Shown here in pieces: positions 21,715-30,299 of a stretch of 64,000 bases of DNA. The DNA is from Undaria pinnatifida (lineage: Eukaryota; Sar; Phaeophyceae; Laminariales; Alariaceae), in contig JABAKD010000001.1 in NCBI GenBank assembly GCA_012845835.1, positions 2,456,040 to 2,520,039 of the forward strand. The letters are read 5' to 3'. The translations under genes were made by a program, and so were the position numbers. Position 1 is the first letter of the stretch; each line of letters starts with the position of its first letter. Below the pieces are notes generated by a model, which saw only the letters and a list, made by a program, of their open reading frames with translations, did not search any database and was not told where the DNA came from.

Positions 21715-22126
21715 TAAACAAAATCCTGCAGGCGACGCCTCCGAAATTTAGTAGGGAAACGGGGATGTGCGCGATTGTAATATACGTACGAGTACAGCAG
21801 CAGCAGTAGTACGAGTACTCGTAGTATTATACGATATACGAGTACTCGTTGTACGTACTCCAGTCTCGAGCCTCTCGTTTCAGGTGCAGCAGTACCTGGA
21901 ACACGGTACATGCAAGCACCCAACAGACTACAAATCAGAGGTATGGCGGTCTGTCTCGCGCGTAAAAAACTCCTTGTGAGCAGGGACTACCTCATTACAC
22001 ATGCTACAAGCAGAGCAACGCCTTCCTCATGCGACGGAAGGGAAGGCGAAGCGCAGTTTCCCCATGGAACGTGGACCTGTTATTATTGCGAAGCACCACC
22101 CTGCGAAGAATCCGCAGTGAACGCAG

Positions 22127-22168
22127 CGGTTTAGGGCAGAGGAGTTTCCGCTCCTCTGCCCTAAACCG
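22127..22168. other. Perfect 18-bp hairpin
   Basis: CGGTTTAGGGCAGAGGAG, loop TTTCCG, then the exact complement. It lies inside the 19975-22785 element. Both strands could fold. I know of no function. Confidence 0.8.
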
Positions 22169-22787
22169 AAAGTCATGCCACGCTTCAGTCGCGGTGATGT
22201 TGGAGAAGCGCGGTGGCTGCTGTCGCACAGATGGACCGATACGAGTCCTATCTTGCCAGATGCGGCACACGATAGCCGCAATCAAGGCGCGTGGTGTCGC
22301 TCTCTGCGTTGAGGCTCCTCTCCGCGTGCGTGCGTTCGACTCCGCCAGCTGCGAGAAGTTCACCACAGCTTGCAGCAAGCGCTGAACCCTTGGTCACGGA
22401 CGCAGAGGGCAGCAACAGACGGTTCATCACCGGCCTGCTGCATATCTCTGATGCTACGCCTGCGCGTCGTGCTCCGGGTACTACCCTCTCAATCCTCCGT
22501 GCATTCGTATTAGTAGCTTGTGTTGTGTCGTGACAACAGCGTGGTGCTTCAAACTGGTCCTGCTTAGGGCGCTATAGACCCTTGCAGAGGCGTTCTGCCT
22601 CGGACAAATGCTCGGTGTGTTGTAGGCCAATGAAACAGAGAGACAAAATTTACCGTAACTTTTGATCAAAACCTACCTTCGACAAAGTACATTTTTGCCT
22701 TTTTTTCAAAAATTTACCGCAAATATTGCCTTCGGGACAATTTTTGAAGAAGTAAATTTCTAAAAACGTACTTTCGCAAACACTCTA

Positions 22788-23584
22788 GTGAATGTGAGAA
22801 AACAACAACAACATACCCCGCAATGACCGGTTTGCTATAGCCAACGGACTTTCCAAATATTATTCCTGGGCTACCGTACATCCCATAATTCACACTATAG
22901 TGGTTGATATAAGCTACATTTAAGGGCAATCACCAAAAAAGGGTATACCCGGTCACTTTCCTACCGAAAACGGGTAGAGTCTATAATCAAGTGAAAAGCA
23001 CACCCCACGAGCCACGCGATTGATCAAAACAAAATTTTACCTGTTTTTGAGAGATATTGTCCCGGGTATACCAGTAAATGGCCACTATGCTTGGCTTTCA
23101 CCCGTTTTTGGTTGTGTCTAACCTAATCAGATGCCTTCATATACTTTACACCCAATCAGAGGTAATATATTGATCCCCTCTATACGAACGTCGCTTTCGC
23201 TGGGATGGAACGCCATCGTGGTGCCTGAAAGAAGGGAGGTCTAGAAGTTCACAGCATCTTCGACCCCTTCCACTTTACCCCTGTCACAAACGTAGCTCTC
23301 TCCACCCCTTCAACTCCGACGGGCGAGCACCGTGGCCACAGAGGGCAACCTTTCTGGCTTATCGTACCTGCGTGTAGGCTCTGTGTTTGGCAGCACGAAG
23401 GAACTTCGTTCGGCTGTTGCGCGGGCGTATCTGGCAACCGGTCATGGGTAGAGGGCCTCTGGGAAAGGCAGTGAGTGACAGAAGGCGTACTCGTGCTCCG
23501 GGGCGCCCGAACCACCGAAACCGAAGCAGGATCTTTCGCAGTACTGTTAAATGATCATGTCGTACAACAGTCCATGTTTGACGA
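22788..23584. other. SINE tail remnant and unassigned stretch
   Basis: 22788-22815 continues the split SINE-like tail. 22926-23000 (GGGCAATCACCAAAAAAGGG then TATACCCGGTCAC) recurs inverted at about 34740-34796 and looks like the end of another short repeat. No gene is seen. Confidence 0.4.
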
Positions 23585-23588
23585 GTAC

Positions 23589-23859
23589 TGTTAAATGAAA
23601 GGTGGGGGACACAGAGTGCCCCATGCAGGTCTGCCAATTGAGCAGGTCCTCGGAGAGTACTCACTTTCGTTCCTTCGTAGAGATACAGCTTTATTCGTTT
23701 CCACCAGAGCCCGGGATAGCTTCTGATATCGGAGACCGTGCCTCCGATCTACTTCCTAACTTTCCCGAATATTAAACGCCAACCTTATCGTACGAAATCC
23801 ATCCAAATGATCTCAAATTCGGATATTTTCAGACCTTTCGAGGCCGCCGTATCTTATCA
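23589..23859 (-). repeat. 3' LTR of NADAR element copy 1
   Basis: 271 bp; starts TGATAAGATACGG (one change from the 5' LTR) and ends TTTCATTTAACA. A purine-rich GGGTGGGC stretch (23860-23873) sits just upstream as the polypurine tract. Confidence 0.85.
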
Positions 23860-24067
23860 CTAGCCCACCCTGATGAGTCGCATATGCAGAAATATGGGAG
23901 ATTCGAGGAAACTCCGGTTCTACGAACTAGACCATGAGTCGAAGACGCGGCTCCTCAAACCCCACTCTCACACCTCTAACCGTCTGGCTACGGAGCCAGG
24001 AACACGCGCAGAAAAGCAGTAGAAAGAAACGCAGACCCTACAACAAGGCAATAGTCAGCCTTCAAAA

Positions 24068-24166
24068 ACCTGCCGCATGCCGCCGGTGTGGCGGCGGGGG
24101 CAGAAAAGGCTCTAGAATCTACCGCATGCCGCCGGTGTGGCGGGGGGGGCAGGGAAGGCTCTACGG
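24068..24166. repeat. 50-bp direct repeat in the 3' untranslated region
   Basis: Two units, each with CCGCATGCCGCCGGTGTGGC then a G run, GGCAGAAAAGGCTCTA or GGCAGGGAAGGCTCTA. It lies between the pol end and the 3' LTR of NADAR element copy 1. The remaining 23874-24746 shows no gene. Confidence 0.7.
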
Positions 24167-24746
24167 CAAACCAACCACAGAAATGGTACTATGACAAGGC
24201 GAGCCCTCGTCGATATGGAGGGGAACACAGGCGCTAACACAAGCAAGAAGTCATGCGAAAAACCTCCCGCGGGCCATCGGCAAGGCGGGGGGTTAGACGA
24301 GGAAACGACAAATACCCGGGATGGAAGGTGGCAACACGTACAGCCCCGCTAGGGGAGGAAGTGTTTAGATGAAAAAAAACAAAGTAGAACAAATACAACA
24401 CATAAAAGATAAAAAAGGACACACAGACCCGCACATAGCCCTGTACCACATTACGCGCGAACAGGGTACCCTGGTTGCCCCGGCTCTGGGCTGAGGAGGG
24501 CGTCGGCAGGGCGAAATTGAACAATGACGAAAATGCGACAGCCCTGCGCCTCAGATAGCGGCGTTTTACCCGAACCCTGACCCGGCACTGAGCAGGCGGT
24601 TCGGCAGGACAGAAAAGAAAATGGAAAGAACCGCCCCAAAACTCGACAAAGACCCTCTGGACACTACGAACAACCCAAAGACGAAGACGCAAAATTCATA
24701 ACTCAAAAAAATGAAGAACTATCGAGGAGCGGTGGTGGCTTGGAAG

Positions 24747-25513
24747 TCAACTGACCACGGCCCCGCCTCGAGATTCGTCTACGTTACGTTGGATTCCCGA
24801 GGAAACGCACTGGCGATGTGAACTTGCAAGCAACAAGGACCTCGTACGGCTCCCGTTGAAGTCGTGTAGCGCGCCGGGGGAAGAGGGAGTTTGATCGGTC
24901 CCGGGTCGTCCAGAAAGCGGACCAGGTATACCTTGTCCTCGGTAGTGCTCGCTCTGATTTTTCCAAGCCACCATAAACCATCGTCTCCCTGGTACCAAAA
25001 TTGGGCTCCCTTAGGGAGTACTGTGTCGTGGTAGCGACGGAGCCAATCGGCGCGGGGAACACAGGCGTAGCCCGGCGCTTGGAAACGTTCCCCGTTGTTG
25101 GGGGAGAGCTCACGCTGTGCCGCCCCGATCCGCATTCGGCGGTAGAGGCAATTGGTTTGGCGGTGCTGGTCCGGGGTCCGGCCCAATAACGCAAAATATG
25201 GGAGCGGGAGAGGTGAAGGTCCATTTCCCGCTCCTTGGAGAGTTCGGAGAGTCCCGCCCAATGCGTCTTGCATAGCACCGCGATGACGCCACGTCGCCCC
25301 CGTACCGACTGATGTCCAGTGATCTGCTCCACCTCCAGCCGTTGGAGGGGAGTCGAAACGTCGTCTTGAGTGACGTGGTACGGTGGGGACTTCTTGGAAA
25401 AATTGTTGAGCACATACTGTGTCAGCCCCGCCGGTAGGTATTTGGGCATGTCCCCGCTGTCGAGGGGGCTGGCACAGGGTTTGCAGCGCTCGATGACCAC
25501 ACACCGACGAGCG
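24747..25513 (-). pseudogene. Pol C-terminus: chromodomain plus Tudor/Agenet-like domain
   Basis: Directly after the integrase stop the same frame reads RCKPCASPLDSGDMPKYLPA and, at 25338-25177, LEVEQITGH...VLCKTHWAGL...EREMDL, a chromodomain-like strand order. A frameshift near 25190 moves to a second frame with PGYACVPRADWLRRYHDTV and then KGAQFWYQGDDGLWWLGKI...YLVRFLDDPGPIKL (25084-24935), a barrel-like module resembling Tudor/Agenet domains (W/Y-W-G-x-I, then V-x-F-x-D-D). A further frame ends IQRNVDESRG at about 24750. Both modules could read histone marks and guide integration. Names are by motif only. Confidence 0.55.
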
Positions 25514-25515
25514 TC

Positions 25516-26526
25516 TTAACCAGGCAGGTCGGAAGGGAGATCCAAATAGAGGAGGTTGCTCCCGAGCGGCGAGCCGTCCGGGGTCTCGGCGGCGGAGCAG
25601 GGACCGACGGCCAGGACCTTGTATGGGCCCGTCCAGTTAAGCGCGAGTTTGTCCTTGAGCACCTTGGCGTCGGTGTTCGCCTTCACACCCTGGCGGATGG
25701 TAGAGGCAGAATTGTATACCCATGCCCAACCACCCACAGTGAAGTTAGGTGCTGGACGCAGCGCGTCCACGAGGGCGGAGTTTCTGCGGTTAACACGGGA
25801 AACCGTGAGGGCGTGGTGTGCGCGGACAATGTCGTTCGCGCGCTTTTGCCGGTCGGTGGCCAAATCGCAATAGGCCAGGTGGTCACGGGTCAGACTCTGG
25901 TGTCCCACGACACCTGTGCGGTCGAAAATTGTCAGGGGAAGCTGTGGGAATCTGCCCATGTGGACCTCGTTGGGCGCCAAACCCGTCACCGCGCAGACAG
26001 AGTTGTTGTAAGCGAATTCTACGTAGGGCAGATGCAAGCCCCAATCGTCTCGTCGCTTGTTGATGACCATAGCCAGCATTTGTGCCATACTGTGACTTAC
26101 CCGCTCAACGCCCCCGTTACAGTTGGGATGATAGGAGCTTGTAGCAAGCTTGTGTACACCCAACAGCTGATATACAGCTTGTGAAATCTTGGAGCAGAAC
26201 TGCAGTCCGTTGCCCGAGAGTATGGTGCGCGGGCACCTCCACAAGGGGATGTATTGGTTCACCAGGATATTGGATGTACCCTCCGCGGTGAACTCAGCGG
26301 CAGTGACGGAGAACATGTCGGCCCAACGACTGAAGTGATCCGTGAACAGCAGGATGTAGGTGTTGCCTCGTGGTGTGACCGGAAGGGGGCCAAAGTAGTC
26401 AACACTGACGGCGATACCTGGACCTTCCGGCAGAGGCATTGTGATATGGGCCAGCGGACAGTCAGCCGTGGGGTTTTCCGCGCTTGGCACTTCAAGCAGT
26501 GGCGAGACCACCACCGGGTGCACCAT
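25516..26526 (-). pseudogene. Ty3/gypsy integrase core and GPY region, catalytic Asp lost
   Basis: 336 open codons. VDYFGPLPV holds the first catalytic Asp (residue 43). The second is expected at residue 105, but the motif reads ILSGNGLQF: GGC in place of GAC at 26214-26212. The Glu at 141 (GGVERVSH) is 36 positions on, the exact DD35E spacing. WTGPYKVL is the GPY motif that binds DNA ends. The ORF ends at a TAA after LPSDLPG, and the same frame continues into the chromodomain, so this stop is probably a later mutation. Long open frame plus one catalytic change suggests fairly recent inactivation. Confidence 0.85.
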
Positions 26527-26720
26527 TCATGCCAATCCACCAATAAAAACGCTCCAGCATGCGCAACGTGCGCGTGGTGCCAAGGTGACAAGAGGCCGTC
26601 GAGTGACAAGCTTGCATGATCCAAGGGCGCATGAGCAGGGGAACGTCGATGCGAACTGGCTTGTCGTTTAGCAGGCAAGCAACTTGCCCCGCAGAGTTGG
26701 GTTTGTCAGACCTTGTTGGC
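26440..26720 (-). pseudogene. Integrase zinc-binding (H2C2) domain, split by a frameshift
   Basis: One frame has ACHSTASCHLGTTRTLRMLE (the two His) followed by RFYWWIGMN, the next has CLKCQARKTPR (the two Cys). Together they give the H2C2 order that precedes gypsy integrase cores. A frameshift near 26560 separates them. Confidence 0.7.
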
Positions 26721-27487
26721 GGTACTGTCGGGTTACCGACGAGTAGGACGATGTCGTCGTCGGTCCTATGTAGTCGACCCTTATCCGCCAACTCCTTGGT
26801 CTGAGAGGGATGGGCGATTGTGCGAGAGGTAGCACGATAAAAAGCCGGGCGGCAGGACCGATGGCCGGCCGGTAGAAACATAACGCATCATGGCGTGGCA
26901 CGTCGGCTCAGCGTACTGCTCTCACTTCCAATCGTCATGTAAATAACGCGCGACGGAATCAGCGAACCGCAATTCAGCAGCGTTGCCGAGGGCGTCCGAC
27001 CTTGTATATGCAGTCGGCGTGTCACCAGGAGAAGGCGTGAGCCGTAAGAGAGGGAGTTCCCATATAGGCTCTGCGTGGTCGCGGTCGGACGGTAGTGGCA
27101 CTGTGCGGACCGGCGAGTCGGCAAAAGCAGGAGTCGCGGCGGTTGAGTGCCAAGCATGGCGGAGACGGACACAGTCGAACAGGTGGTCGTGGCCGGGGCC
27201 GTCTCCCGTAAAAAGCGCCGGGATAGATAAGTCGGCTGTGCGATGGGCGTCGCTGCAGCCAGGGCTTCTGCGGAGCCCGTGCCGCCCTCGATGGGTATGG
27301 CAAAACCCGAAGCGAAAACGGTGTCAGCGGCAGGTGAAATCGACCCGCGGCCGGTACAGCCCTCGGTACTGGCGACGGAGGCAGAAACACGAGCGACGAA
27401 TATCCACGGGGAAGCAGAAAGGCCGTCAATCCTTATACGTGGCTCGTGTGTGCGAAAAAAGTGAAATGCGGTAGAGGTGAGAGGGAG

Positions 27488-27655
27488 GAGCCCACCCAAG
27501 GCGGCATGTTCAGTGTGGGGCACGAGCCCACCCAAGACGGTGCTTTCGGCGAGGGGTTCGAGTCCACCCAAAGCTGTGCTTTCGGTGTGGGCACGAGCTC
27601 ACCCAAGACAGTGTTTTCGGCGAGGGCGCGAGTCCACCCAAACCGACCCCTGGGA
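27488..27655 (-). repeat. 35/36-bp minisatellite in the pol linker
   Basis: Four and a half units start at 27488, 27524, 27560, 27595 and 27630, each beginning GAGYCCACCCAA. The period 36-36-35-35 shifts the frame after the third unit. It lies between RNase H and the integrase zinc finger. 26900-27440 between the minisatellite and the zinc finger is Pro/Arg-rich in all frames and unrecognised. Confidence 0.8.
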
Positions 27656-27689
27656 TCGGCGAAGAGGGAGCGCGCAGCTCGCGGGTCCG

Positions 27690-28057
27690 TAGGAGGTAGA
27701 TACCGCTATCTTCAACGGGGTAGGGCTTGGCAACCCCACGGGGTTGAAGTTTGTCAAGCCATTGCGGTCGTACTCCGTAACAGGCTCTGCAAAACGGGCC
27801 AAAAAATCGGCGATGCCGTTGGCGCTGCCTTTGCGGTACTCGTGTGTGCAATCGAACGCGGTGACGAACTCAAGCTACCGCTGGACTCGTGCATTGGGTC
27901 CCCACTTTGCCAGTGCTCTCCTGTGTCTTGTGGCCGGAGGATATGCGGAACATTGTTCTCTACAGTATCCTCGGAGGTGTTTGGTAGCCCAAACAATGCT
28001 GCAGGTCCCCAAATCTAGATAAGAGTCCAGTGCCTCTCCGAGTCGAGCGTTGCTCAA
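27690..28057 (-). pseudogene. Ty3/gypsy RNase H region of NADAR element copy 1
   Basis: In shifting frames the minus strand reads IVWATKHLRGY, then HNAR/PNARVQR, then FVTAFDCTHEYRKGSANGIADFLARF. The EYRKGSANGIADFLAR block is the standard C-terminal end of gypsy RNase H (Y-x-x-G-x-x-N-x-x-A-D-x-L-S-R). RNase H removes the RNA strand during cDNA synthesis. The domain follows NADAR by about 300 bp of unrecognised linker (28058-28362). No RT fingers, palm or YxDD box lies upstream. Confidence 0.7.
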
Positions 28058-28362
28058 CTGATATACGCGTTTTTCATAGTGAACGAAACGTCGTGGTCAC
28101 AGTACCCTTGACAAAACAGGGGCCGTGTTCTGACAGCGCAAAGTCAGGGGCGACGCCCGAAGTTATCTCCAAACCTCCACGGCTTTTAATTGGCCAACGC
28201 GCCCGAGAAATGGATCGGATGGTAGAAGGGGAAGCTTTGCGAGAGCTGGCCGCTGTGAACGGTCCGGTTGCGGCGCGGACGAGATTTCTTGGTTCTTGCA
28301 CTCGCAGTGCAGGTGCGAAACCGACTAGGGGAGGCCGGGTGCGCCGACCCGGTCTCATTGTC

Positions 28363-28821
28363 GCAAATAGCTGCGCGAACGGCAGAAAGTGCCTCACCGA
28401 GCAAGTTTTTCCTCTCCCCTGGCATGGGTTGTTGGCCCTGAGACCATCCGCCCGGAGACCAATGCCCCACACTGGGTTCAGAGGGCTGGATTCAGCCAGA
28501 AGCTTGTTGTCAGAGCTCAAAAGGTGATTTTTTTATGGCTGGATTCTGCGTGAATTTGGCGTAGGTGCTAGGTGACACGGCGTTTGGCTTCTCCCTGTCC
28601 CCAACAGCGGAGTCAAAGTTGCGCACGCCTCGACCGATTCGTTTGCGTGTGCTTGGACGAGGCGACGACATAATGAGCCCCACTGCTCGATGGTCTTTCA
28701 AAAACTTGGTCTTTTCGGCCATCATGTACTTCTCCGCGCAAGAATATGGTACGTTGTCCACGGCAAACGACGAAGGGGACCACGGTGGAAAATAGGATGG
28801 CGGCTGCCAGAGTAACACCAC
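28363..28821 (-). pseudogene. NADAR (DUF1768/YbiA-like) domain, frameshifted
   Basis: From about 28821 the minus strand reads LLWQPPSYFPPWSPSSF, then DNVPYSCAEKYMMAEKTKF, IGRGVRNFDSAV, YAKFTQNPA, then in a second frame (28520 on) DNKLLAESSPLNPVWGIGLR, ANNPCQGRGK, and in a third KNLLGEALSAVRAAI. These are the landmarks of the NADAR fold in order: the S-P-F strand, the CAE-YMM-K helix with the conserved Glu, the RNFD turn, KF-QNP, and the W-GIG...L-G-L-VR ending. Family members cleave N-glycosidic bonds of phosphoribosyl or ADP-ribosyl compounds; one group removes ADP-ribose from guanine in DNA. Two frameshifts (near 28520 and 28410) and Trp to Gly in the Q-W-R-G motif break this copy. It sits directly before RNase H. 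Confidence 0.75.
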
Positions 28822-28859
28822 TTTGGCTGTGGAGTATTCGAGAGAAGGGTAAAAATCCG

Positions 28860-29400
28860 TGTTGAAATTTGGGCCTGCAATGTCCTCGTCCAGGAACACC
28901 AGGCCTCGGTCCCGAGCACGACACGAATACGAACCCGTGGTATCTCGCCTCGGGTCTTTCTTCGCTCGTTGGCGGAAAAGCGCGAGAATACGCACTAACT
29001 GCGCCCGAAAAATGGAAAAAATCGACGGTGCCAACCCGTCGGTAGCCTCGTTGGACATTTGTGGGTCTGCATCTGTCCTCGGCTCTTTGGGCCTGTAGTG
29101 TCCCCTTGGGGGAGCACCAGGCCTCGGGAGCAAGATGCGAGTCCGAACCTGGGGATTTTCGCCTCGGGTCCTCCTCACTCGCTGGCGGAAACTCGTAAGA
29201 AGCCGCCCTCGCTGCACCCGAAAAATAATCCAACACCGACGGTGCCAACCCGTCGGTAGCCTCGTTGGGCATTTGGGTCTGCAATGTCCCCCTCTGGGAA
29301 CACCAGTCCTCGGCTCTTTGGGCCTGTAGTGTCCCCCTCAGGAACACCATGCCTCGGGAGCACGACGCGAGGCCGAACCCACGGTTTCTCGCGCCGTGAC
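28860..29400 (-). repeat. About 200-bp tandem repeat upstream of the NADAR domain
   Basis: Up to three degenerate units built on GGTGTTCC..GGGGACACTACAGGCCCA-type sequence, then CCAACGAGGCTACCGACGGG, then a GAGTTTCCGCCAGCGAG-like block. The same array is present in the plus-strand copy at 62560-63060, so it belongs to the element. Its reading frames are partly open but not recognised. Confidence 0.6.
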
Positions 29401-30299
29401 CTATTCGCTCTTTGGCGTATAATCGCAAGAAAACTGCTCTAACTGCACCCGAAGGGGCAGGGGCTCTGAGCTGTTTCTGCTTGACGAGAGGCGCGATTCT
29501 TCCGTTATATTACGGGAATAGCGTCCAGCTGATCAGGCTGGAGGCCGTGGAGTCACCACTGGCCCGTCGCGCAGTGTCGGATCTTCTTCCTGTGCCACTG
29601 GGGCAGACGTAGCCTGAAACACGTGGGTTAGCGTGTCAAAAGACGAAGCAAGGTCCGTAGACACTGTGGGCGTCTTCTGGAGCGGGGCTCGGGCAAGGCA
29701 ATAACATTTTCACCCGAGGAGGCTCTCTTTCGGTATGTCTCTTGGAGAAGGGAGACAAGTTAGCTGATCTTGTCGACTCCTCCCTGATGGAAAAAAAGAC
29801 AGAGCGCCCGCTGTTATCGCGAGCAAACATCGGATCGAGCCTCGCAAAAGATCTCGGTATTTTAGTGTTGGCCTTCCCACACCTCAAATCGACCGCCACC
29901 TCGTGGTCAGAAAAAGTGTTTCTGGGGCGACCGTCCCATACCTCAAACCGACCGCCACCGCCTGGTCAGAGAGAGAGGGGGATGAGCACATATGCGTAAA
30001 AAGGCGACGCGCCGTCGCCGCAGCTATATTGTTGCGCGGCGCGTGCCTGGGGGGGGGGACGCGCAAAGCGCAGGCTCCCGTGCCATGGTTGATGGGGGCG
30101 GCGTTTGGAGCCCGTACCCCCATTGCTGTGTTTATGCCGCGGCTGAGGGAAACGGCATCGGAAGAGCGGTTCCCGTTGCCGAACTCAGACCATGACCGAG
30201 GACAACGTCGCGGAAAGCGCGCGTTCTCGCCGTCGAAAAAGAAAGAAAGAAAAGAAAAAAATTACCTGGCTGGAGGAAACCACGCTTGAGCGCTAGTTT

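Larger units (their letters stand above)
19975..22785. mobile_element. TA-flanked TIR element with GAGTGTTTGCGAAA ends
   Basis: 2811 bp. Left end GAGTGTTTGCGAAAATACG, right end reads GAGTGTTTGCGAAAGTACG on the other strand, with TIRs of about 36 bp. TA is present on both sides (19973-19974, 22786-22787). The flanks rejoin to a SINE-like tail (CCACGGACTCTAG...GAGTA then GTGAATGTGAGAAAACAAC), supporting the insertion site. No transposase is visible. It contains the foldback element 20081-21714. Confidence 0.7.

Noticed and set aside
20018-21751. Many long ORFs of 60-256 codons on both strands
   Set aside because: The same ORFs occur mirrored in both arms of the foldback element; none resembles a transposase.
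24234-24692. 152-codon minus-strand ORF
   Set aside because: It lies in the 3' untranslated region of NADAR element copy 1; composition follows local GC and T runs, and no motif is seen.
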